A DNA stretch of 64,000 bases, taken from the NCBI GenBank assembly GCA_038049695.1, contig CP142451.1, forward strand, positions 45,953,001 to 46,017,000, in the 5' to 3' direction. This document shows, piece by piece, positions 48,923 through 59,834 of this stretch; position 1 is the first letter of the stretch, and every line of letters starts with the position of its first letter. The notes under the pieces are model-generated. The model searched no databases. It worked only from the letters and a program-made list of their open reading frames with translations, and was not told where the DNA came from. Source of the DNA: Cinnamomum chago. Taxonomy: Eukaryota > Streptophyta > Magnoliopsida > Laurales > Lauraceae. Made by a program: the position numbers and the translations under genes.

Positions 48923-51311
48923 GGCCTTGGACCTCATTGACCAACCTATCCTTTATAGTTAAATCATTTTGTTGGTCATGTTGCTTTGCATTTTGTTTCT
49001 ATAGTTACATCTATTAAAATGCATTGCATTTCTTTATGATCAATTGATTTTGTCTTCATGCACCATTCTAGTTACATATCATGGTTTTCAAAATCTTTTG
49101 ATTATAATCTCATCATGTTTGATTTGCTTGTTGCACTCATATGTTTTGCATTGCATTTCTACATGATTAATTGATTGTGATGTTAAAAGCTTTCATAGCT
49201 AATTTGTCATGATCAATTGTTGTTAGATCATTTGATGGATGTCTTAGTTAGATCCTTTTTGTAAATCAAATGATTTGAATCAATTCAAGTTTTTCCATGG
49301 ATTTATAAGGTATACCTTTATATGGAAAATCATTGTTTTGAAAAATCAACTTGTATGTGTTTTAATGAAGTTATATCTTTTCAAATACATTGTTGATTCT
49401 TGATCTTCAAAATCATTCTTTTTATGCTCATTGTTGGATTTTGTTTTTCAAAATGTTTTGAAGATTGTTTGAATGGAAATGCTTTTTAATCTCATTAGTT
49501 ATAATCTTTTAAGCATGTTCCATGATTATCATTTCCTTTTCTTTTGGTTTCATTATCTTTAGAAATGGAAATGTATGTTGTTTGCATCTTTGCTTGTTTG
49601 TTTACATTACTTGCATATGCAAATGACTATTTGGTTCCATGTATGGTTGTGATATTGGTAGTATTTGTAAAAACCATACTAGAACCCAAATCCATCCTCT
49701 ATGCCTAATAGTCATTTTTTTGTGGATGGTTATGATGTTGATTCATGTGTATTCTCTTGATATCATCCTTATACATGTTTCAACCTCATATTAGTGTTAT
49801 TGATCATATGAACCTTTTTGAAATCCATTACTTGTATTTCATAGTTATATCTCTTGTTTGATGGATTTCTTAGTGTTGAATTCATATGATCTAGACACTT
49901 TGGAAATTGCATGCATTACAAAGCTTTATCCTTTTGCATTGCAATTTGCCTTGTTCATCACTATGCTCAATAGTTATATCTTTAAAAGTGATGAATATGC
50001 ACTTATGATGCTTGTTGGAAGTTTGTCACTTTCTTGCTCTTTATCATGTTATCAAATTCAATTGGATTCAATTGGTATATTGTTTGATTGATTTGATTTC
50101 TTGTGTATGTGATAGACCATGTGTGCATTGGATTGAACTTGATAAGTAATATGATTGTTCCATGTCACACACCATTAGCATCACAATGCTCATGATTGCC
50201 ACCTCATTTGCTCTTATAGGTATATCTCATGACCACCATGTTTATGTGTTAATAATATTGGTTGGTTATAGTTGAGGTTGGCTTCATGTTTGAATTTCAT
50301 TTCACTCATTCTTGCACTTTACTAAGTCATATTTATTGATTGAATGAAATGATTTTCAAAATCTTACATAGCATATGATTTTCATTAGTAATATTGATTG
50401 ATGCTATGTTTGAGTAAACCCCATATCATGGATAGCTCTAATTTGGATTTCTCATAATAGTTATACTTTTAAATCCATTTTAGAGTGATTATGTTAATAG
50501 TCATATCCTTTAATCTCAATTGATATGTTTGTTTCAATTGATATCCATGATTGCTTCTCCCATTAGACCTAGCTCTCTTTTGGTAATTTGATCATATTGA
50601 GCTTTATAGTTAAATGAATCTAATCCTTTCCTTGAAGTTAACCCTCACTTGGTTAAACCATCTACTTCTTGAATCTAATAGTTAAATCTTTGTCAAGAGT
50701 TTGACAAAAGAAGAGAATGGATTGAGGGGGAGTGTAAACCTTCATAGGAAGTATTAGTTTTGATCAAATTCACCCTTGGATAGCCTTTGAGCCCTTAGAG
50801 ATTACTTCCATACATGATAGCCTGTTATGAATTTCATTTTCGATTCCATTTGTTAACAGGTGCTACTAAAGGTATTCTTCTTGTCTCATGTGTGTAGGTA
50901 CCTTTGCAATTTAATGTCAAAGGGGGAGAGAGAGTTCAAGTGTGACTCAAAGATCTCCTACTCTTCAAAGGGGGAGAGAGTTCGAGAGTTCAAGTACTCG
51001 AAGATCTCCTATCCATCAAAGGGGGAGAAAGAACTCAAGTTCTCAAAGGGAGAGAGAGGCATGGTCAAAGGGGGAGAGCAAATAGAAGAAAGAAAGCTTG
51101 GAGCTAAAGGAGATGCTTGGATAAAGAAAGAAAGAAGCAAGAAAGCTTGAAGAATGATCAAGCTCCAAGCAGCAAGAAGATTGAAGAAAAGAGCTCAAGA
51201 GCCCAAGCTAAGAGAAGAAGCATCCAAGGAGATTTCAAGACTTGTCCAGCTTAGGGGGAGCTGAAGACTTAGTGTGTAATTTCTATGATGAGTAAGTTGC
51301 CATCAAATTGC
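48923..51311 (+). other. Non-coding 3' internal region of the LTR-N element
   Basis: About 2.4 kb, AT-rich, without a meaningful frame. It aligns along its length with the gag-less element (minus strand, 7698 to about 10110). About 14 copies of an ATAGTTATATC-like phrase are spread through it, for example near 49000, 49370, 49840, 49970, 50455 and 50680. The last 400 bp holds a series of polypurine-tract-like words. No envelope-like gene is seen. Confidence 0.8.
50918..51311 (+). repeat. Array of polypurine-tract-like words
   Basis: TCAAAGGGGGAGAG or close variants occur near 50926, 50964, 51017, 51042, 51066 and 51252, before the true tract at 51312. The gag-less element has the same kind of array at 7749-8085. 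I recall multiple polypurine tracts being described for Sireviruses. Confidence 0.85.
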
Positions 51312-51323
51312 AAAGGGGGAGAT
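51312..51323 (+). other. Polypurine tract of the LTR-N element
   Basis: AAAGGGGGAGAT directly before the 3' LTR start TGTTAGG. Confidence 0.93.
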
Positions 51324-53059
51324 TGTTAGGTCTTTTGTTTTTGCAATTTGATGGATGCATTTGCATATTGGCATCATTTGAATTCACACACATGCATTGA
51401 TTTAAAATATCTTGAAATCTAGTGTTTTACATGCATTGGTTTTTAGATTTGGAAAAGTTTGTGGTTTATGCATGTTTTGGTTTTAAACTTGGATGCATTA
51501 GTTTTAGAACCCAAAACTCTTTTGAAAACCTAATTCCTTGTGCATTATATTTGGAAAATCATGTTAGGTATTTAGGTTTGAGCTTTGCATGCATTCATTA
51601 CAAAAAGAATCATTTTTGTATGCTTGTTCACTTGAAAAGAGTTTTTATCAAATCAAGCTAGCCTTTGGTTTTAAACCTTTGAATCATTTTGGCTTTGTGT
51701 GTTTCATGTTTTTATATGTTTTAAAACATGTTTTTAAGCTTGGTTTAGTGACCCACAAAATTCCACAAAGAAAATCTTCAAAATGCAAAAGTTGGAATTT
51801 TTGGGGGTGTCCCGGCAGTGTCGCCGGTCGACCGAGACCTGGGTCTCGGTCGACCGAGAACACTGCAGGGCAAATGGACAGTTTTTGAACTGTAAGCCTC
51901 CAACGGTCATTTTTATGACCGTTGTGCCTTCCCGGTCGACCGAGACCTCTTTGCCGGTCGACCGAGAACTAGCCGTTGGCAACTTTTTGGCTATAAAGTC
52001 CATTCATTTCCAACCTTTTTCATGGCTTGAACTATGAACTTTTGAGAGCATTTTGGAGCCAAAGAAAGGGGAAGAAGTTGGAAAGGCTAGAGGGCTATTT
52101 GGAAATCAAACTCATGAGTATTTAAAAGGTACATCTTCTAAGTTATTTTGATTTCCATTCAAATGAAATTCATGCATGTTCAAATCCTTGGTATTTTCAT
52201 TTATGCATGATTTCAAGCCTATAAAGAGTTGTTTTGCAAACTCAATATCTTCCTTGGTAAATTAGATTAGTTTGCAAACTCTCTTAACTAAATCACATGC
52301 TTTCTTAGACTTTTACATTCATACAACTTGTTTAGTTCATTTATTAAAGTTGTTTGAATTTCACATGTGATTAGTTTTCTCTTCAATCATCATTTTATAA
52401 GCTTTGATTTTAAAATGCATCATGCATTCATTTAAGAGCTTCTTTGTTAAGATTGATTGAAGAAACACACTCATACACTTGTGCACACACTTTAGCTTGT
52501 TTTAAGTGTATGTTTGTAATTTGTATTAAACTTTCATATTAGCCTATTCAAGAGGCAATTTCATATGAGCTTAAATTGTAATCTCTTAGAGTGATCTTTT
52601 GGAAAGACACCTTCTTTGAGAAATCAACTTTGTAAAGGTTATTGCTTAGCCTTTGAAAAGCATCTTGTAAGGTTATTGCTTAGCCTTTGAAAAGCATCTT
52701 GTAAGGTTATTGCTTAGCCTTTGAAAAGCATCTTGTAGGGTTATTGCTTAGCCTTTGAAAAGCATTTTGTAAGGGTTATTGCTTAGCCTAGTTAAAAGCA
52801 TAAATAGTGGAAATCCGGTGGGGTGATTGGATTCACAAGCCGGTAGTGGATGTAGGCATTGAGGCCGAACCACTATAAACATTGGTGTTGTGGTGCATGC
52901 TATGTGGTGATTGAGTTTGTTTAGCTTCCGCATTTTGATTGTTAATCATCACTTGTGACTAGTTTAAGTTAAGAAATTAAAATTGGTTTAAATTGGTCAT
53001 AGTTGTAGCTCACCCTATTCACCCCCCCCTCTAGGGTTAGGATCCATAGCGGACTTTCA
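51324..53059 (+). mobile_element. 3' LTR of the LTR-N element
   Basis: 1736 bp, displaced from the 5' LTR by 5829 bp before the minisatellite and 5795 bp after it. It is followed by the target duplication CAATA (53060-53064). It has the same palindrome cluster at 51829-51974 and a TATA box at 51992-51997. Confidence 0.95.
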
Positions 53060-53064
53060 CAATA

Positions 53065-54430
53065 GAGATCGTAGCCGTCCCTGGAAGGAGCTCAATTGTC
53101 AACTCAACTTCTCTAATTGGTGGTAAACCCGGGATTTCTTCTGGAAAAATGTCTGAAAATTCACACACAATGGGGATATCCTCCACCCCTTGGGACTGTT
53201 TATCCTCCGTGATAAACGCAATAAATGCCTGACATCCACTCTGCACTAATCTGCTTGCCTTCAAAACTGAAATAAACCCTGCCTGAGATTTTCTCCTGTT
53301 CCCCTGAAATATCAACTCTGCCTGTGGTCCTTGGAATCTGAATGTGATGGTCTTACTAAAACAATCCATAGTGGCATGATATGCTCTAACCAATCCATGC
53401 CTAATATGACATCAAAATCATGCATGTCCAAAACTATGAGGTTGGCCGGTAGATTAACATCTCCTAACAAAACTGTACAACTAGGGTAATGGTTTCTACA
53501 CACAACTTGTTTCCCTACTGGAGTGGTAACCACTAAAATATAATCCAACTCACTACATGGTGCATCAATCAACTTAGCAAAACTAGGAGATGAAAAAGAA
53601 TGTGTGGATCCGGGATCAAATAAAATCTGGGCTTCTACCCCACAAACAAGAAGTTTACCTTCTACCACGTCTCCTGCAGCTTCAGCATCTGCACGGTTGA
53701 GATAATACAAACGTCCATGCATCTGTAGTCTGTTCGGTATTTGGTTTTGCCTTCCCTGGCCTTGTCTGTTCTGCTGTGGAGGACGAGCATTCTGGTTCTG
53801 CGCTGGTGGCCTAGCCTGTTGCTACTGCTGAGGTGGTCTCATCTGATTCTGAACTGGTGCTTGATTCTGAGGAGTTACTTGTCTCTGCTGCTGGTTCCTG
53901 TTCCCCTGATTCTGAAGTAGTGGGCAATCCTTGATTGCATGGTTCATGGCCCCACACTTGAAACAGGCACCCATGGCCTTACGACATTCATGTGTCTCAT
54001 GATTCTTGCCACAATGGCCACAACCCTACCTCACATGGCCTTGCTCTTGCCTTGGCTTCTTGCCCTGCTTTGCCTCTGGTTCTGCTGTTGATATTGCTGC
54101 TTCCTGTCCTGAACAATCATGTTGTTAATATCTTCAAATGTATATGCCCGCTTGACTGCCTCATCATATGTAGCTGGAGGAACTACTCCTATGACATCTC
54201 TCATGATAATCGGATTCAACCCTTCCAAGAACTTGGTTATCTTCTTCCTTTCCGTATCAATCAGCTCGGTAGCATATCTAGCCAATCTCTCAAATTTGGT
54301 GACATAGTCTAGCACCGTCATGCTACCCTGCTTAAGCTGCTGGAACTCAATAGCCTTCTGCCTCTTGACATGAGAGGGAATATATTTATCCTGAAACTGT
54401 ATCTTGAAAGCTGCCCATGCCTCTTCATCT
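53065..54430 (-). pseudogene. gag-pol: Ty3 element B gag 3' part and protease
   Basis: Continuation of element B beyond the LTR-N insertion. In minus-strand order: gag from EEAWAAFKIQF through MTVLDYVTKF and EGLNPIIM (to about 54080), the zinc knuckle, a Q-rich linker, protease with LFDPGSTHSF (near 53620), and a linker toward RT ([12 protein letters not shown]) ending at the insertion. Breaks: a 1-nt loss in the linker near 54060-54075, TAG at 54026-54028, TAG at 53822-53824 (shared with element A), and a 1-nt loss after GMDWLE near 53388. At 54431 gag is cut by a Copia solo LTR. Confidence 0.9.
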
Positions 54431-56403
54431 TGTTGGGATTGGTGTAGCCCACTGACTACACTTACATCTCTGTTACTGGATATTTATTGGTTATTTAATA
54501 GAATGACATCTTTCTCTTATTACTTGTGTATATGTATGGTTGTGTAAGGCCCATTGTTTTCTAGTAAATGACTTAGGTGTGTAGTGGCTGCACACAGTAA
54601 GGTCTGAGTCATGGATACTTGAAACAATAAACTTGTTCATAACTGAGAGATGGAGTTGGGCACTTCATCTTGGTATGAGTTATAATGAGATACTCTCCTG
54701 TATTCAGGGTGACTTACCTTAGTCACGGAGGACTTTCCGGATTTATCTCATTAGTGCATGTGTCATGCATTGAACAGGACCACTTGTAGGTGTAATCTCT
54801 AAAATAGTACTATCATAGAGAGAGATCAAGTCACCTCTTGCTACTAAGTGACCAGTGCTCTTAATCTTGAGCATTTGTGGATGAACTGACGAAGTCAAGT
54901 TCTTGTGCTTTAATTCACTATGGGTGACATCATGTTCATGGGTCAACAGCTCTGTGTTTTGGGTGCTCGGGCTTGATTAGTTGGGACGTGCAAATGCAAT
55001 ATGGAATCTATGCCATCGTGTGATGGAATGATCGTCCCCTTAGAATTATCCAATTAATCATCAGAATTTAAGATCTTAGTATATGGATGTTCCATATGGA
55101 TATTGAACTTGTGGGTCGCTCCGTGGATCAAGAGAATGATATCCTGATGATGATTAAGTCATGGGTATGAAGTTCTAAGGATGAGATGTAATCAAGAAGG
55201 TAGATAGTGCATCGGTTAACCTACTTGATTATGGATGTTACATAGAGGGGCATTGTGGTCATTGTACTTGGTAGGTCAAAGACAATCGTCAGTTTATGAT
55301 GAGCTTTATTTGCAATTTAATATTTGTCCCTGAAGTGCAACCATAACTCTTTAGTGGAATGAGTTAGGGTTAAAATGATCTTAATGTTGCTATGGGGTTA
55401 GCATGGACATTTTGGTCATTTTGGGAGCCAAGGGCAAATATGTCTTTTGGTCCCTCTTCTAGCCATTTTCCTATATTGGCATGGTTTCCTAATTTAATTA
55501 TATGATATGTGGTTGAATTAATTTTGTGGAAGAATAATTTTGAGTTTAAATTCAAATAGGCTTTTGATGGCATACATGAATTTAACTCTAGCTAAATTAT
55601 TAACTAGTGGGCCATGGTGTGTTTATCTATCTTGTGGGCCAGCCATAAGGGGAGCCACTTGTGTGAGGTTTCCAAGTTTGACTAGGTATCTTTACTTGGA
55701 AGGAAGAACTCCTCTTTGGGTAAGAATTTCTATAATTAAAGTTTACTAATTTTTAGTATCTTTAATTAGAAAGTGTTGCACAACTAAAGGGGCTGGTTGC
55801 TTATTTTATGGGATTGTCATTCCTATTAGAAAGAGAACTCTTAAAAGGAATGTGATCTTTATAAATAGAGAGAAACTACCCTTGGGCGTGCAACATAGAA
55901 AGCAAGGATAGAATTCTACCCTAGGCATGAAACACATAGGCTGCCAAAGAGAGAAGCACACTCACGCCCAGCCCATTGCTGCCTTCTTCTTCATTGGAGA
56001 GAGGAGATCAGGTCCTGGGCCTTTTCCACAAATTGTAGATTCAGAAAACCCTTCTTGGAATCCATATTCTGATCCCACAATCAAAGCCAATCAGATTAGG
56101 TTGTGGAATAGAAGTGAAGATCAAAGGAGAAACAATTACAGAAATTCCTGCAACATACATTGCTGGTTGCAGGCTGAGTTCAGACCTTTGAAGGCTTTCT
56201 TTTCAGAGATTTGAGGCATTCATATCATCAAGGTATTAGTCCTCTGTCATCTCCTTGCATTATACACATGTTGATCATGATTTCATGGAGTTTTTATGCA
56301 TGTTTCATGGCTGCCATATCAGATTTGGTTTTGTTTTAAAAAACTTAAAAAACCATACCAGCCATGGACGTCCAAGTTCAGATCTGTTATGCATGAACTT
56401 TCA
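54431..56403 (+). mobile_element. Solo Copia LTR
   Basis: Starts TGTTGGGATTGG and ends AACTTTCA, 1973 bp, with a perfect target duplication CATCT (54426-54430 and 56404-56408). It is the same family as the LTR at 56516. A TATA box (TATAAATA, 55860-55867) precedes the CCTTGGGCGTGCAACA leader. It inserted in the gag of Ty3 element B; its internal domain was lost by LTR-LTR recombination. Confidence 0.93.
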
Positions 56404-56515
56404 CATCTGCCATCACTGCATATGGATCCTTGACTGTTTGCCACCACCGGTCTGCAAGCCCATAAAATAATGAAGCTGTGAGGTTGACTTTCTGCACACC
56501 CGTGCACCTGAAGAC
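56404..56515 (-). pseudogene. gag: Ty3 element B gag fragment between two Copia insertions
   Basis: The complement aligns with element A gag at 38640-38760 (CTGVQKVNLTASLFYGLADRWWQTVKDPYA region). It is the piece of gag left between the solo Copia LTR and the Copia element. Gag and the 5' LTR of element B should resume after the Copia element, outside the window. Confidence 0.88.
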
Positions 56516-58520
56516 TGTTGGGATTGGTGTATGCCCTAAAGCCCACTGACTGCACTCACATCTCTGTTACTGGATATTTATTGGTTATTTAATGGAATGA
56601 CATCTTTCTCTTTATACTTGTGTATATGTATGGTTGTGTAAGGCCCATTGTTTTCTAGTAAATGACTCAGGTGTGTAGTGGCTACACACAGTAAGGTCTG
56701 AGTCATGGACACTTGAAACAATAAACATGTTCATAACTGAGAGATGGAGTTGGGCACTTTATCTTGGTATAAGTTATAATGAGATACTCTCCTGTATTCA
56801 GGGTGACTTACCTAAGTCACGGAAGGCTTTTTCGGATTTATCTCATTAGTGCATGTGTCATGCATTGAACAGGACCACTTGTAGGTGTGATCTCTAAAAT
56901 AGTACTATCACAGAGAGAGATCAACTCACCTCTTGCTACTGAGTGACCAGTGCTCTTAATCTTGAGCATTTGTGGATGAACTGACGAAGTCAAGTTCTTG
57001 TGCTTTAATTCACTATGGGTGAGATCCTGTTCATGGGTCAACAGCTCTGTGTTTTGGGTGCTTGGGCTTAATTAGTTGGGACGTGCAAATGCAATATGGA
57101 ATCTATGCCATTGTGTAATGGAATGATCGTCCCCTTAGAATTATCCGATTAATCATCAGAATCTAAGATCTTAGTATATGGATGTTCCATATGGATATTG
57201 AACTTGTGGGTCGCTCCCTGGATCAAGAGAATGATATCCGGATGATGATTAAGTCAAGGGTATGAAGTTCTAAGGATGAGATGTAATCAAGAAGGTAGAT
57301 AGTACATCGGTTAACCTACTTTATTATGGATGTTACATAGAGGGGCATTGTGGTCATTGTACTTGGTAGGTCAAAGACAATCGTCTATTTATGATGAGCT
57401 TTATTTGCAATTTAATATTTGTCCCTGAAGTGCAACCATAACTCTTTAGTGGAATGAGTTAGGGTTAAAATGATCTTAATGTTGCTATGGGGTTAGCATG
57501 GACATTTTGGTCATTTTGGGAGCCAAGGGCAAATATGTCTTTTGGTCCCTCTTCTAGCCATTTTCCTATATTGGCATGGTTTCCTAATTTAATTAGATGA
57601 TATGTGGTTGAATTATTTTGTGGAAGAATAATTTTGAGTTTAAATTCTAATAGGCTCTTGATGGCATACATGAATTTAACTCTAGCTAAATTATTGACTA
57701 GTGGGCCATGGTGTGTTTAGCTATCTTGTGGGCCAGCCATAAGTGGAGCCCCTTGTGTGAGGTTTCCAAGTTTGATTAGGTATCTTTACTTGGAAGGAAA
57801 GACTCCTCTTTGGGTAAGAATTCCATTGATTAAAGCTTACTAATTTTTTAGTGTCTTTAATTAGTAAGTGTTGCACAACTAAAGGGGATGGTTGCTATTC
57901 TTTTTAGGGATTGACATTCCTATTGGAAAGAGTATTCCTTAAAGGAATCTAATCTTTATAAATATATGGGAGTCCCCTTGGGCGTGCAACACATAAAAAA
58001 CTTAAGTGCTGGAATTAACCCTAGGGGCGTGAATCACCATAGACTCCCATTGGCCGCCCAAGACAAGGGAGAGGAACTCACGCCCAGCCCTTCTTCTTCT
58101 TCATTGAAGAGATCAGATCAGCCACTGGTCTTGTTGTTCCACAAAGAGTAATTCTGAAAAACCCTTCTTAGGATTCCATAGTTTGATCCCACCATCAAGA
58201 CCAATTAGATTGGGAAGTGGAATAGGAGAGAAGATCAAAGGAGAGAAATTTCTGCAACATATTCCTGCACCTGTATTGCTGATTGCAGGCTGGTTTCAGA
58301 CCTTTGAAGGCTTTCTTTTCAGAGATTTGAGGCATTCATATCATCAAGGTAATATTCCTCAATCATCTCCTTACATTATACACATGTTGATTATGATTTC
58401 ATGGAGTTTTTATGCATGATTCATGGTTGGAAAATCAGATTAGTTTCAAGTTTTAAAAACTAGATCAGCCATGGACGTCCTCTTGAATCTGATTTCAGAT
58501 CTGTAATGCATTTTCTTTCA
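56516..58520 (+). mobile_element. 5' LTR of the Copia element
   Basis: 2005 bp, TGTTGGGATT to TTTTCTTTCA. TATA box TATAAAT at 57957-57963, followed by CCTTGGGCGTGCAACAC and a leader containing TCACGCCCAGCCC. It is highly similar to the solo LTR at 54431, with small indels near the start. Confidence 0.93.
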
Positions 58521-58521
58521 G

Positions 58522-58534
58522 TGGTATCAGAGCC
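58522..58534 (+). other. Primer-binding site of the Copia element
   Basis: TGGTATCAGAGCC one base after the LTR; initiator-Met tRNA type. Confidence 0.93.
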
Positions 58535-58618
58535 ACTCCATGTGAAATCATGATCCCATGTTGTGTGGTTTTCAATCCTAGATTAATTAAGGGCATGGTG
58601 GCGCCCTTTAGATTGCTG

Positions 58619-58858
58619 TTTACTGCATATATAGTGTGCAGAAATTATTCCAGGCTGCTGGAATTTGCTCAGAGCACAGCTTATTGCATGTTAGGGGTGC
58701 AGAAATTTTTCCCATGCTGCTGGAACAATTTCAGATTGGTGTTTACTGCATATATAGTGTGCAGAAATTTTTCCAGGCTGCTGGAATTTTTTCCAGGACT
58801 CAGTTTACTGCAGTTAAGGAGTGCAGGAATAGTTTCCAGCCTGCTGGAATAATTTCAG
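58619..58858 (+). repeat. Four 62-bp tandem units with hairpins in the Copia leader
   Basis: Units start near 58619, 58680, 58742 and 58804. Each has TTTACTGCA...GTGCAGAAAT...CTGCTGGAA. Units 1, 3 and 4 contain TTCCAG and CTGGAA arms around a 4-base loop (58647-58664, 58771-58786, 58834-58849); in unit 2 the pairing is disrupted. The open frame that crosses the array repeats the same peptide because of the tandem structure and is not considered a gene. Confidence 0.9.
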
Positions 58859-59834
58859 GATGATGAAAGTGCTGTACATAGCACTTTGAATGCATTAACC
58901 TCTTTGTTTGCAGCCATATAATTGCATCCTTGATGGTTCGCATGTATGTGTGTGGATTTGGATGTTTTTAATTAGTTGAAAAGTGTACGATTGCGCGGTT
59001 AGCAATCATAGGAAGTTGTAATTATTTCCTTGTTTATATTTCAACTAGTCTTGATGTAAGCTTTCTTGAAAAGCATAGGTATCTCCAATGTAATTTTGGG
59101 TTTTTGTTTTTCATGGGTTTGCTTGTATAAATTTGATTTATTGTAACAAGCAAGAAAAGGAAAGTTTCAAGCGAGGAAGGTTGCAACAAACCGGGTCCCA
59201 TGGTGACGGAGGCAACGGAGTTTTCCTAGCGCAAGAAGGACTCTTAATCTAGTTTCCTAAATGGAAAAGGATTTGAAGTCCAAAAATAGCAGGGAGCCAT
59301 CAAGGATTGCATTCTTTAATTTGCTTTTATATATGGAATGCATGGTTGAATGCTTTATATAATTGCTATGTTTATCACCTAGTAACATGGCCACCACTAG
59401 GTTCTTAAAATTGGCATCTTTCTATATTGGATTGTTTTTGTTTGGCAAATTGTTTTAAACGGATCTTAGACCAGCACCTTCTATTTGTCTAAGGTTTAAA
59501 ATTGGATAGGGTTTAGTTTATCTTGGTACCCTAAGTTTCCAAGAGAGGCCAAACTAAAATCTAATATGTTGCTACCCTAGTGCGCCCATAACCCTCAGGT
59601 CCCAAGACCTTTACTCAATATGTTTTAAAGCAAAGGTTATTTATTTTTGAGATGACTTAAGCAATTGAGTCATGAAAATTATTAACTAAGTTTGCTAGAT
59701 TTAAACAAGATTTGAGTAACGATGCTAAGGTCAAAAGATGTTTTTCAAAACCCTAGAGTTAAATAATCAAGTGGGAGAGGGGTTTGGAAAAACCCCACGG
59801 CCTTCCATTTTAGGTTCATGCTATCTCATTAGAG

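Larger units (their letters stand above)
45495..53059 (+). mobile_element. Complete young non-autonomous LTR-N (Sirevirus-like) element
   Basis: Both LTRs, primer-binding site, polypurine tract and a 5-bp target duplication CAATA (45490-45494 and 53060-53064) are present, inside the RT of Ty3 element B. The 5' LTR is 1770 bp and the 3' LTR 1736 bp; the 34-bp difference equals one unit of a tandem repeat, and I found no other difference on reading. The internal domain (47265-51323) holds one gag-like gene and 2.4 kb without coding capacity. There is no protease, integrase or RT, so enzymes must come from another element. The LTR sequence and the Gag type point to the Sirevirus branch of Copia, as I recall that family. 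Confidence 0.93.

Noticed and set aside
48923..51311. An envelope-like gene in the non-coding part of the LTR-N element
   Set aside because: Only short frames without shared content between the two elements; the region is AT-rich and full of stops.
58550..58852. A repeat-peptide gene in the Copia leader
   Set aside because: The peptide repeat follows directly from the 62-bp tandem DNA units; unit lengths of 61-62 bp shift the frame, and it lies between the primer-binding site and gag.
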